DNA from: Lobulomyces angularis
Lineage: Eukaryota; Chytridiomycota; Chytridiomycetes; Lobulomycetales; Lobulomycetaceae
Length of the DNA: 15,169 nucleotides
NCBI GenBank assembly: GCA_027604685.1
Contig: JADHYX010000459.1
Coordinates: forward strand, 1 to 15,169
Reading direction: 5' to 3'
Position numbers and translations under genes: made by a program. A model generated the notes under the pieces. That model was not told where the DNA came from. It ran no database searches and saw only the letters and a list, made by a program, of their open reading frames with translations. Shown here piece after piece: positions 1 through 8,489 of this stretch. Positions within the stretch are counted from its first letter, which is position 1; every line of letters starts with the position of its first letter.

Positions 1-765
1 AACGACGTTTATATTTCCAACTGCTACTCCTACAACTATAGGAACTACGTTAATATTTCCAACTGCTACTAGAACTAAGTCAGTATTTCCGACTGCTACT
101 AGAACTACGTCAGTATTTCCAACTGCTACTAGAACTACATTTATATTTCCAACCGCTACTAGAACTACGTCAGTATTTCCAACTGCTACTAGAACGACGT
201 TTATATTTCCAACTGCTACTCCTACAACTATAGGAACTACGTTAATATTTCCAACTGCTACTAGAACTAAGTCAGTATTTCCGACTGCTACTAGAACTAC
301 GTCAGTATTTCCGACTGCTACTACTACATTTATATTTCCAACCGCTACTAGAACTACGTCAGTATTTCCAACTGCTACTAGAACGACGTTTATATTTCCA
401 ACTGCTACTCCTACAACTATAGGAACTACGTTAATATTTCCAACTGCTACTAGAACTACGTCAGTATTTCCGACTGCTACTAGAACTACGTCAGTATTTC
501 CGACTGCTACTAGAACTACGTCAGTATTTCCAACTGCTACTGGAACTACGTTAATATTTCCAACTGCTACTAGAACTACGTTATTATTTCCAACTGCTAC
601 TAGAACTACATCAATATTTCCAACTGCTACTAGAACTACGTCTATGTTTTCAACTGCTATTGGAACAACGTTTATGTTTCCAACTGCTACTGGAACTACG
701 TTTATATTTCCAACTGCTACTCCTACAGCTATAGGAACTACCTTTATATTTCCAACTGCAACGGC
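1..765 (+). repeat. In-frame 30-bp minisatellite with 192/189-bp higher-order period
   Basis: Units of about 30 bp encode RTTSVFPTAT and variants (TTFIF, TKSVF, GTTLIF). A longer 42-bp unit encoding PTTIGTTLIFPTAT recurs, and the blocks starting at 1, 193 and 382 are near-identical copies of a six-unit array. The first spans 192 bp. The second spans 189 bp because one AGA codon is missing. All length changes seen are multiples of three, so the array stays coding. It is part of the DUF4360 gene and not a spacer array. Confidence 0.9.
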
Positions 766-1610
766 TGAAACTACAAGTACTCCTGTATATACCGTAACTG
801 CAATTGCAACCACCGTCTTCGCAACGTTTACGGCAATTCCTACGTTTGCAACCCCAGTTTCAAGTGTAACGTCTACTGCAACTCAACTTCCACTACCAAA
901 TTCACCAAAAAATGTCTCCATAAGAAATTTTAACTCTGCTGGTTCTTCTTGTCCTGCTGGTAGTGCAATAGCATCAATTGATTCTAATGGATATTTTCTC
1001 TCAAGTAAATTTAATTGAAATTATACAAGAATAATCTTTTTTTTGTGGATAAATTAGTTTCTCTTGGTATTATTGATGTCTCAAAAGGACACTTCGAACA
1101 AATTACAGAAAAAAAAAGTTGTCAAGTTAACTTGAATTTGGATTTTGAATCTGGTATTAAATTTTAATTATTTTTCTGTTACAAAATTTTAAATACTTAT
1201 TATCAAATTTAAATAAACAAAAACAAAAAAAATATAAAAGGTTGGCAGTATAGATTAACTTTTGCTAATTCCCGTGGACATTATCAACTTGAAAATTTGG
1301 TAACTGCCACTCAAAAATTTGCAAACTACTTTACAGGAGATTTTTTTGAACAACAAACTGCTCAGATAACCTTCAATTCTGGGGTGAGTAAATACTCCTT
1401 TGTAGAAATGTTTTCAAATGAAGTTTGGTCTCCATGCAGCAACGACGCCGCACTTTATATCATTTCTCAAGGTATACTAAAAATTTTTTAAACTCTTCCT
1501 ATTTTTTATTTACAGTCCGTATTGATGGACCTGGAATTGGTTACATTGCTATTGAACCTGTCGAAGGAGATGCTACTTACAAATTTTCCATTGACTGGAG
1601 AAGATGTTAG
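2..1610 (+). CDS. Secreted Thr-rich repeat protein with C-terminal DUF4360 domain (5' end outside window)
   Basis: The gene is read as join(2..1004, 1058..1153, 1241..1471, 1516..1610), with the start lying before the window. The three introns (53, 87 and 44 nt) have GTAAAT/TTAG, GTATTA/AAAG and GTATAC/ACAG ends and each restores frame exactly. The first ~255 residues are FPTAT decapeptide repeats, giving a Thr-rich, probably O-glycosylated stalk. A Thr/Val/Ala spacer follows, then a domain with GSSCPAGS, SCQVNLNLDF, SGWQYRL, VWSPC and a terminal IDWRRC. These landmarks, with their four cysteines and the order CPAG...CQ...WSPC...WRRC, match my knowledge of DUF4360, a secreted domain of unknown function found in fungi and bacteria. 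The product probably sits at the cell wall or outside the cell; the role is unknown. No membrane anchor follows the domain. The ATG at 644 is an internal Met, because the frame is open back to position 2. Confidence 0.85.
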
Positions 1611-2191
1611 TTTAATTATATCTTGAATTTAAAAAAAAAAAAAAAAACAACACATGGTAAATTTAGAACTTTATATATCATTTTAAATTGATAAAAAATA
1701 CAGAAAAATTGCTTAACATTTTTTTTTCCCCTTTTCCTTTTTTATTATTTATTTTTTTTAAATTTTAATTAAAAAAAAAAAAAAAAAAAAAAAGGTTTTT
1801 TCAAATTTTGCAGAATGAAAAAATCATTACTTTAACTTTAATTTACAACAGTTTTCTTCACTTTATTATCATAGTAATTATTATCAGAAGTTTATACTTT
1901 TTTAATAAATTAGCATTAACAACATTTATGACAAAAACTGGTCAAAAATTTGATTTCCAAAACAGTACCAAAACCTCACCAAAAAAATTTAGTGCAAAAA
2001 TTTCAATTACACACCGAAAAAAAAGGTTGATGTCACACAAAATTTCCGTTTTCAGTTTTCATTTCAAAAGCCTACTTCAATTAATTAAAAATTTCTTGTT
2101 TAAGTAGATATATAAATATGAAGAAAAAGAAAGCTTTCATCATCATATAATAATAAAATAAAAAGAAAAGAATATAAAAATAGATTAGAAA
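1611..2191. other. Intergenic AT-rich spacer
   Basis: This stretch separates the DUF4360 gene from the next gene. It holds two long poly(A) runs (about 1630-1646 and 1772-1793), T-rich tracts and a 99-codon open stretch (1808-2107) of low complexity. That stretch has no recognisable domain, so I do not call it a gene. I see nothing else except the TATA-like site listed separately. Confidence 0.6.
2109..2118 (+). promoter_or_regulatory. TATA-box-like element
   Basis: TATATAAATA lies about 75 bp upstream of the ATG at 2192 and is followed by an A-rich, ATG-poor leader. It is plausible as a core promoter of the two-domain secreted protein. In such an AT-rich background a chance match cannot be excluded. 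Confidence 0.35.
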
Positions 2192-3043
2192 ATGAAATTC
2201 ACTTTATTAACAGTTGCTGCAGTTATTTTGACATCATTCACCACTGCTGCGTTACAGTTTCAAGATTTTGAAATCTCTTTTGCTCCGTTAGGTACTGCAG
2301 AAGCTGCTGCTAAAAAAGCGTGTCCTGCAGGTGCTTCAGATAACCAAGAGAAAGCTGATATTGCTAATGTAGCTGAAATTGATATTTTTAATGTCCAACT
2401 GAAGGACCCCAAGATCACCGAAGAGGAAAAAGTCGTCATTCAGCAAAATAAAATTAAAAACAAGGTCTTGAAGTTAACTTGTGGTCTTGAAGCCGCTAAA
2501 CTGAAAGGAAATGAAGAAGTTGTTCAAGAAAAGTTGCAAAAGTTGGCGAAGAATATTAGTCTTGACAAAGCTGCATCATCCTCTGCTAAAACTACAAAAC
2601 CTGTCTCTTCTCCTACTCCAAAACCAAGCAAACCATCAACCCAGTCAAATACTAATGTTGGTAGTAACAAAATTCAATTTTCTGACATTGACATTTCTAA
2701 CGCTGCTGTTGGAACTGCAGAAGTTAATGCAAAAAGAGTTTGCCCAGCTGGTTCTCCAGATAATCAAGAGAAAGCTGATATTGCAAATAAAGCAGAAGTG
2801 GAAATTTTTAACAAGAAATTAAGTCTCCCAACCCTTTCAGCAAAGGAAAAGTCTTTAATTCAGCAAGATAAAATTAAAAATAAAGTTTTAAAGTTAACTT
2901 GTGGTCTCGAAGCCGCTAAATTAAAAGGAAACGAAGAAGTAGTTAAAGAAAAGTTACAAAAATTGGCAAAGAATATTAGTCTTGACAAAGCTGCTGCAAA
3001 AAAAACTTCAAAGATTGTTGAGGCAAATAAAAATAGAAAATAA
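2192..3043 (+). CDS. Secreted two-domain alpha-helical protein (small-secreted-protein-like, tandem duplicated domain)
   Basis: This is an intact single-exon gene of 283 residues. Residues 1-20 form a clear signal peptide: a Lys after Met, a hydrophobic core and a TTAA-type cleavage region. Two homologous domains follow (about 21-128 and 161-268), joined by a Ser/Thr/Pro/Lys linker. Each domain has CPAG, then DNQEKADIAN, then IKNKVLKLTCGLEAAKLKGN and a basic helical end (KLQKLAKNISLDKAA). The two Cys per domain are conserved. The KNKVLKLT core and the Ala-rich pattern before it resemble, from memory, a family of fungal small secreted proteins usually found as a single domain. The exact family is inferred. 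The protein is probably extracellular; its function is unknown. The 3' halves of the repeats differ mostly at synonymous positions. The start is the first ATG after an A-rich leader. Confidence 0.85.
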   Translation: MKFTLLTVAAVILTSFTTAALQFQDFEISFAPLGTAEAAAKKACPAGASDNQEKADIANVAEIDIFNVQLKDPKITEEEKVVIQQNKIKNKVLKLTCGLEAAKLKGNEEVVQEKLQKLAKNISLDKAASSSAKTTKPVSSPTPKPSKPSTQSNTNVGSNKIQFSDIDISNAAVGTAEVNAKRVCPAGSPDNQEKADIANKAEVEIFNKKLSLPTLSAKEKSLIQQDKIKNKVLKLTCGLEAAKLKGNEEVVKEKLQKLAKNISLDKAAAKKTSKIVEANKNRK

Positions 3044-3430
3044 AATAAAAATTTATAATGTTGATCATTTTTTATATTTTTATTTATGTAATTTTTTTTT
3101 TAAATGATTTTTTTATTTATAAATTTTCATTTTAATTTTTTTTTCTTATTTAAAATAGTTATTTGGGATATAAAATAGTGTAATTTTTTAAAAAATAATT
3201 TAATTAAAATCAACTTAAAATAGATTTTATCATTTGTAAGTTTATTAATTTAATCATTGATATATTTATAATTCAAAAATTTTATCTTCCCTTAAACTAA
3301 AATGGATTTACAAAGATTGTAAATAAAGATTTTTTGTATCAAACCATAAACAAACCTGACTTTTGTTACAAATAAAAGTTTAACTTTAAAAGTACAGTAA
3401 ATACAGTAATACAAGTAATATTTTTAGTCA
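3044..3430. other. AT-rich intergenic region, no gene seen
   Basis: This stretch is the 3' flank of the secreted two-domain gene (A-rich with several AATAAA-like strings just after the stop), then very AT-rich DNA with T and A runs. No ORF of interest or repeat could be supported. Confidence 0.6.
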
Positions 3431-3514
3431 ATGATTATTCAAACCAAAAAAACAAATCCGGCTCAAATGCCTGGCTCTGAATCTGACTGTGATCCGTGGG
3501 CTATGTTGAATTAA
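3431..3514 (+). other. Short ORF of unclear origin at the left edge of the viral block
   Basis: An ATG-started 27-codon frame contains NPAQMPGSESDCDPW and is noticeably richer in G/C than its surroundings. It overlaps the first codons of helicase relic 1 in another frame. I do not recognise it; it may be a captured fragment marking an insertion joint. Confidence 0.25.
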
Positions 3515-4643
3515 CAGTGTGTTATGACTACAATATAAATATTAACAGTGAAGAGGTTGATAAATTTCTGGAAAAAGTTTTACCAAATGAACAAGTTAAA
3601 AATTATGCGCTAAAAAAGTTTTCAAGTTGCTTAAATGGAAATTTACCAAACACAAATTTTATTTTTTTTCCAAGGCGGTGGTGCTAATGGGAAATCGCAA
3701 CTATTAAATTTAATGGCAAAATCTATGGGAGGTTTTGGTACAAAAATAGATTCTACATTAATTACAAGAAGAAGATCTGATGCTAATTCTGCAAGTACTG
3801 CAAAAATGAATTACATAAAAGATTTGCATATTCTTCTGAACCAGAACAAAAGAAAAGATTAACATGTCTTTAGTAAAAGAATTAACTGGTCAAGAAGGTA
3901 CCATCGATGCTCGTAATTTAAATGAAGGAATAGTAGAATTTAAAATGCAGGCGAAATTGTTTTTAGCAACAAATTTTTTACCTAACGTCGATGGTGATGA
4001 TAATGGTATCCTACTCTTCCTACTTTTATCAAAACTGATGCTTCTGATTTCGCGATTGCTGGTTGGCTCGATCAACAACATCCGGATGAGTCTAATATTC
4101 GCGTTGTTACTTATTGGTCTCGTAAATGTACTCCAGCCGAAGTAAATTATCCAGTGCATGAACCTGAATTACTGCTTGGAGAAGATTGCGAGTTGTTAAG
4201 TTTCACAGTGGTTTTAAAGAAAATGCCAACACTGACAATAGATTTGAATTTGAGGCAGATCCATCTATTCCTGGAAAAATTGAATTTGATATTACTTAGA
4301 GAACTGCTTTTATGAACATTTTATTAACTTTTTATTACAAGGAGATATTCGATCCACCTGAAGTTATAGCTAATACAGAAGAATATCGGGAAGAAAATAA
4401 TGAATTAGAAGTGTGGGCAAAGGAAAATATTGTTTATAAGGCTAGGAGTATGTTGGGTTAAAGGAAGTTTCAGCTATTTTGTTAAATAGTTGTAAAAGTA
4501 CAAAAATAAAGGGAAAATTACGTAAAAAATTAAATAATGTTTTTAAAAACGTCTTTGGAAATGATTACAGTGATGACAGTTTTATAGCTAAAAAAATGGG
4601 AGATGATGAAGTGATAAGATGGGAAAATCTATTTTTTTTTTGA
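3496..4643 (+). pseudogene. Decayed D5-type superfamily-3 helicase (relic copy 1)
   Basis: Relic of the helicase half of a D5 primase-helicase, an ATP-driven replicative enzyme of nucleocytoplasmic and related large DNA viruses. In order it shows a D5_N end (FLEKVLPNEQVKNYALKKF), Walker A (GGGANGKSQLL), DSTLITRRRSDANSAS, a SEPEQK Walker-B region, KELTGQEG, ATNFLPNVDGDDNG, then WRRLRVVKF, EADPSIPGK, FMNILLTFYY, EVIANTEEYREENN and a C-terminal lysine-rich domain. Breaks: a frameshift in a T-run near 3665, shifts near 3835-3865, a foreign 166-bp insert at 4010, an in-frame TAG at about 4298 where relic copy 2 has Trp, and a frame change near 4455. No intact product is possible. The primase portion is absent: the homology starts abruptly near 3496. 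Confidence 0.85.
4010..4175 (+). mobile_element. Captured Ty3/gypsy RNase H fragment
   Basis: Translation from 4010 gives a continuous frame with FIKTDASDFAIAGWL, YWSRKCTPAEVNYPVHEPELL. This is the classic Ty3/gypsy reverse-transcriptase-linked RNase H signature (TDAS..A.G..L, SRK.TPAE.NYPVHE.ELL). The frame starts directly after helicase codons ending ...DNG-AT and stops directly before T-TGG AGA AGA, so the helicase reading resumes as I-W-R-R. The piece is only 166 bp, has no LTR, no polyprotein context and no visible target-site duplication. It is less AT-rich than the host relic. It is a fragment and not an active element. Confidence 0.88.
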
Positions 4644-4770
4644 CGAAATGTAAATAATATAAGAATTTATCTTTCCTTGTAAAATATAATGACTTTGTAG
4701 CAAAAACAAAAATTATGTTATATATTCTAAACTGATCAGATCATACAGAATAGAGCTGTCATAGAGATGC

Positions 4771-5255
4771 AAAGAGATGCAAATAGAGATGCATTTTTTT
4801 TAGGGTAAGTAAAATAGCTTGCAAAACTGCAAAAATGTATATTAAAGAAGTAAAATATATATTTTTTCATTGAATTATTTTAAATTTTTTGTTTTAAAAA
4901 TATATATATTTTTGTATTTTTCTAAAAATCTCAATTCAACTTGCAAGTTGCAAGCTATTTTTCAGCTCCGACCGTTTTGCAAGCACTTTGTATCTCCTTT
5001 TTGCATCTCTTTTAGTGTTGCAACAAAATCCATTCTTTATTGTAAAAAAGTTTTTACCAATATCAATCAATATATATTTTTTTCTAAAAATCTCATTTAA
5101 AACTTGCAGTAGCAAGCTTTCTTCCATAAGTGAACGTTTTTTTCTAAAAATCAAAATTCAAAAAAATAATTTTTAAAAAACCCAATGTACATTTTTGCAG
5201 TTTTGCAAGCTATTATACTCACCGTACACAAAATGCATCTCTTTTGCATCTCTTT
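4771..5255. mobile_element. MITE-like element with ~72-bp terminal inverted repeats
   Basis: The left arm (4771-4842) and the right arm (5184-5255, inverted) match over about 72 nt with a few differences. The match includes a perfect 26-nt block (4814-4839 against 5188-5213), and the outer ends carry tandem AGATGCA motifs. The roughly 340-bp interior has no credible ORF. It holds degraded internal copies of the arm (GCAAGCTATTTTT and TTTTTGCATCTCTTTT at about 4949-5012) and three TTTTTCTAAAAATC repeats (about 4917, 5082 and 5140). A non-autonomous DNA transposon is the simplest reading. Target-site duplications are not clear, so the outer limits are approximate. Confidence 0.65.
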
Positions 5256-5269
5256 TTGAATATAGAATT

Positions 5270-5918
5270 GGTGTGTAAAAATTTGATTAAAAAAGTAAAT
5301 TTTTGCAATTTACAAGAAAACAATACTGTATTGTTGATAACAATGAATGAAAATGTGTTTGGAATTAAATTAAAAAAATATATGTTTAAAAACACAAATA
5401 TTACCATAAATGAAAAGATAAATGGATTTGAGTTTTATTCAAGACAAAAAGTATTACTAGTGGAACAAAAAAAGTAAAAAAGAAGAGTATGATTTTGAAT
5501 ATTATTTAACAACAAAGCAGGAAAAAAAATACATTACATAATTTACAAGATAAAGAAAAAACTGACACTAGACAATGCTACTTTTCCAGAATTATATATG
5601 AAGATAAATCCAAATGCAAATTTTGAATTAAAAGTAATACAAAAAGTGTTAAATTACCTTCAGGCAAATGTGGATTTAATAGGAGTTGTAGTAAAGCCAC
5701 AAGTGGACAACAATGTATCTTTAAATGAAACAATTTATTACAATTTGACACAAAGATTACTAAAATCTACAAGTTCTAGGGATTTTTATGCAACAAGACC
5801 AAATAAAGAATTAACCAATTTAAAATATTTCAATGACAAGTATTCTATTGCAAAGTCAAATAAGGAATTAAAGTCAAGAGACAACATCTTAAAATTGATA
5901 ACCATCATCTTTTTTTAA
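5270..5918 (+). pseudogene. Broken ORF of unknown function
   Basis: Two open stretches in the same frame (about 5270-5477 and 5535-5918) are separated by three closely spaced stops. A +1 reading of the gap also looks coding-like (EEYDFEYYLTTKQEKKY), which suggests frameshift decay of one gene. The second stretch includes KVIQKVLNYLQANVDLIGVVV and a Lys/Asn-rich end. I recognise no domain, and no signal peptide or membrane segment is evident. It lies between the inverted-repeat element and an opposite-strand D5 relic, and its 3' end overlaps that relic by about 30 nt. A viral gene remnant is possible but unproven. Confidence 0.4.
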
Positions 5919-6110
5919 ATTACGAAACTCGTTTTTCAATAAATCATAAACTCCATTAGTAAATGGCACCAGATAGTTGTAACGATTTAACTTTTTTACA
6001 AATTTTTTTTCTCCAAACACTAATTTTGATTCCTCCACAACAGCTTCCTTTAAGTTATTGCAACTCAGTTTTGTAATTAAACTATTCACATTCTCTTTTA
6101 AGTTTCATTG
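5889..6110 (-). pseudogene. D5_N fragment of a primase-helicase (relic copy 3)
   Basis: The minus strand encodes a ~70-residue piece ending in YLVPFTNGVYDLLKNEFRNLKKDD. This is the hallmark NGVYD region of the D5_N domain that precedes the superfamily-3 helicase. It aligns with HLVPFTNGVYDYY in relic copy 2. The upstream part (VNSLITKLSCNNLKEAVVEE) matches the helical region before that motif. The frame stops soon after GYQF, and no helicase follows; upstream it is closed by a stop near 6110. It is therefore a third, independent fragment of the same gene family, transcriptionally divergent from the ORF at 6179. Confidence 0.75.
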
Positions 6111-6178
6111 CCACGTATTTTCCCAAAGTAGTGTGTCACACAAAATTTATAAAAAAAAAATTAAAAAACAAAATAGTA

Positions 6179-6853
6179 ATGAGTAAAAAAGAAATTTTAC
6201 ATTCTGATGAGTATACACTTTACAAAGCACTTTTTCCAAAAACTGCAACTGCAATTATTTTAAATAGCAATCACGAGCATTTTTATGAAGAGTGCAAACA
6301 ACGATTTCCCGAACGTTTTAACTTTGAATTTTTAAAAAATTTATTTGATACTTGGATAAGTAGTGGTGAAAATAATGCTAATTCGGTTATTGAAATTCTA
6401 AATTTGAAAAATATTGTACGAAATGCATCAGTTTACAAAAAACAAGAATTTTTATATAAATATGACAGTTTAATCTGGAAAACAGATGCGATACTCCAAT
6501 CTGTGAAATTTGAGAATAAGTTTTTTCTTACGACAAGTTTAAAGTTTTCATATGATGGATTTTTATATCCAGAATCATCAAAATTCCAAAGTTTACGAAA
6601 AGAAATTAAAAGACATAGAAGCGATAGTTGGTGCTTATTAGAAAAAAAAGAATATGAAGGTAAATTTGATAATATCTCAAAATGGGCTAGGGACTTTTTT
6701 AATAGCGAAATTGAAACACAGTTTTTTTACAATTTTGAATTGGAACGTATAAACTTTATATTTAAAAAAAAAGGTGTTGAGTTTGGAGATAAATTAAATG
6801 TAACTTTCGAACCTGGTTATCCTGAAAATGATTTTGTTGAAGTATGGCAATAG
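6179..6853 (+). CDS. Hypothetical protein, intact ORF inside the decayed viral block
   Basis: This is an open frame of 224 residues from the ATG at 6179, which follows a long A-rich stretch. An upstream in-frame ATG at 6131 would add 16 Lys-rich residues; I prefer 6179 because the added residues are low-complexity. The product is soluble-looking, with no signal peptide or membrane helix, and is rich in Phe, Lys and Glu. Visible stretches include NHEHFYEECKQRFPERF, LFDTWISSGENNANSVIEIL and WARDFFNSEIETQFFYNFELE. I do not recognise the family. It lies between helicase relics 3 and 2 and, unlike them, has no frameshift or stop over 675 nt. It could be a viral accessory gene still under selection, a younger arrival, or a host orphan gene. 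Confidence 0.6.
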   Translation: MSKKEILHSDEYTLYKALFPKTATAIILNSNHEHFYEECKQRFPERFNFEFLKNLFDTWISSGENNANSVIEILNLKNIVRNASVYKKQEFLYKYDSLIWKTDAILQSVKFENKFFLTTSLKFSYDGFLYPESSKFQSLRKEIKRHRSDSWCLLEKKEYEGKFDNISKWARDFFNSEIETQFFYNFELERINFIFKKKGVEFGDKLNVTFEPGYPENDFVEVWQ

Positions 6854-6975
6854 TTTTTTTTATATTAAAGCGAGAACGACCGTTTTAATAAAAGGTATTT
6901 ATATTGTTTTTTACTTTCTGTATTAATTCAACAACAGAGTAATTTTTTTTTAATTGAATTATAAAAAAAAATCTT

Positions 6976-8466
6976 CTATACTAATTCAACACCTTTCCAA
7001 ATCTTTGTATTACTATCAGTTAAGTTGTGATCAAAACCTTGTATATTTTCACCTAGTTTTTTCAAACATTTTTCAAATTCTTTTCTAAAAACACCCTTGC
7101 TTCGAGGATTTTTAAAATCATTTCCAAAACGTCTACGATTTAAGTCAGTTTGTTCTAAAACTCCATTCGGTTGAAATCTTACATTTTCTAGCACCCATTG
7201 TTCAAGTTCATTATTTTCACTTCTATTGAAACTTCTGCGGTTCTAAAACTTCTTCATTGTAATAAAAAGTAAGTAAAATATTTACAAAAGTCTGACGCCA
7301 AGTGACATCTGTTTTCATTCTAGATGGTAAGGTTTTATCTTTCTTAAATTGAAGGTGTTTTTCAGGAAAATCCACAAATTCACTTTTGAATGGGACAGTT
7401 TTGACTCTTCTCCAATTTGCAGCATCTGATCCATTTATTTTAGGCAAAGTATTTGTTCCCAAAAAAAATTTTGCTTCAACTTTAAAATCCACTATACCTT
7501 TGTGTAATTCTCTACCAGAAATTCCTTCCTCAACCCCAGTCAATTTTTTTATAATCGCCATATTTAATGGTTCATTTTCTGAAGGTTCTGAAAATAATGC
7601 AAAACGTTTATCTTTCAACTTTATAATAGCAGGACTTGCACTATTAGCGTCCGGTCTTTTTCTTGTTATCAAAGTGCTATCTATCTTCACTTCAAACCCT
7701 CCCATATTATATTTCATCAAACTTAATAATTTACCGTTAGCACCTTCCCCAATAAAAATTAAGAATAGTATTTAAAAAATCTTTATTTAAACAATCCGAC
7801 ATTCTTTTTAAAACATATTCACGAATATATTGATCAGGTAACACCTTTTCTAAAAACTCATAAATTTCATGATTATGTACAGTAGTATCATATTCATAAT
7901 CCATAGTAAAAAAAATATAATCTTCCTTTACACACTTTCTAAACTTATTTGATAATAATCATAGACTCCGTTAGTAAACGGAACGAGATGTTTTGAAGAA
8001 TTTAATAATGAAAAAAAATTATCGTCTTGATAATAAATTTTAGCTCCATCAATAATTTCTTTTACCATTCCAACAAGATACATCTTATTGATTAATCGAG
8101 TTACATTCTTTATTATTTTTTCAAAATAAGTTTGATTATTTACAGAGTTCAAATTTAAATAAAATTTTTTAATTTTGCGAAAATTTTCTATTAAACCCAA
8201 TGTTTTCTTTTTTAAACTTCCAGTTTCTCTATCTAATTTCCAAATAGAATTACTAAATTCGTACCAATCTCCATTTGAATAAACAAAGTTAATTTCGGTT
8301 ATATAAAGTAAATGACTGATTAATAGTACTTTATGACCATCTAAAATTTCACTGTAAAGTTTTGTTAATGTATCATTTTGAAATATTTTTGAATCTAACT
8401 CGATTTCACATTCAAAATCTAATTCTGAACTAGTAGTAACGGTATTATAATAGTTATTAGTGGTTG
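6976..8466 (-). pseudogene. Decayed D5_N plus superfamily-3 helicase (relic copy 2)
   Basis: Read on the minus strand. The D5_N domain (about 8466-7960) runs through NGDWYEFSNSIWKLDRETG to LVPFTNGVYDYY, and after a frameshift near 7930 comes EFLEKVLPDQYIREYVLKR. The helicase follows: GEGANGK (Walker A, about 7752-7732), KIDSTLITRKRPDANSAS, ALFSEPSENEPLN, KKLTG, GTNTLPKINGSD, NWRRVKTVPF and WRQTFVNILLTFYYNEE. The C-terminal domain (7194-6976) contains RSKGVFRKEFEKCLKKLG and IWKGVEL. Frameshifts sit near 7930, 7768 and 7225-7240. The Walker A Lys is followed by LLSLM where relic 1 has SQLLNLM, so two codons including the Mg-binding Ser are lost. The long intact helicase stretch 7720-7223 suggests younger decay than relic 1. 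Confidence 0.85.
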
Positions 8467-8489
8467 TGGAGTCATCAACATTAATAAAT

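Noticed and set aside
1..640. Regular ~30-bp repeats resembling a CRISPR array
   Set aside because: There are no unique spacers; the repeats are head-to-tail, in frame, and encode FPTAT decapeptides of an intron-containing gene.
1808..2107. 99-codon plus-strand ORF
   Set aside because: Low-complexity, Phe/Ile/Lys-rich, no domain or homologous copy; position and composition fit intergenic AT-rich DNA.
3890..4159. 89-codon minus-strand ORF
   Set aside because: Antisense shadow of the helicase relic and the RNase H fragment.
4870..5176. Three short ORFs on both strands
   Set aside because: They lie inside the inverted-repeat element and overlap each other; composition is poly-T driven.
7386..7775. 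129-codon plus-strand ORF
   Set aside because: It is the antisense shadow of the D5 helicase relic, whose motifs are clear on the minus strand.
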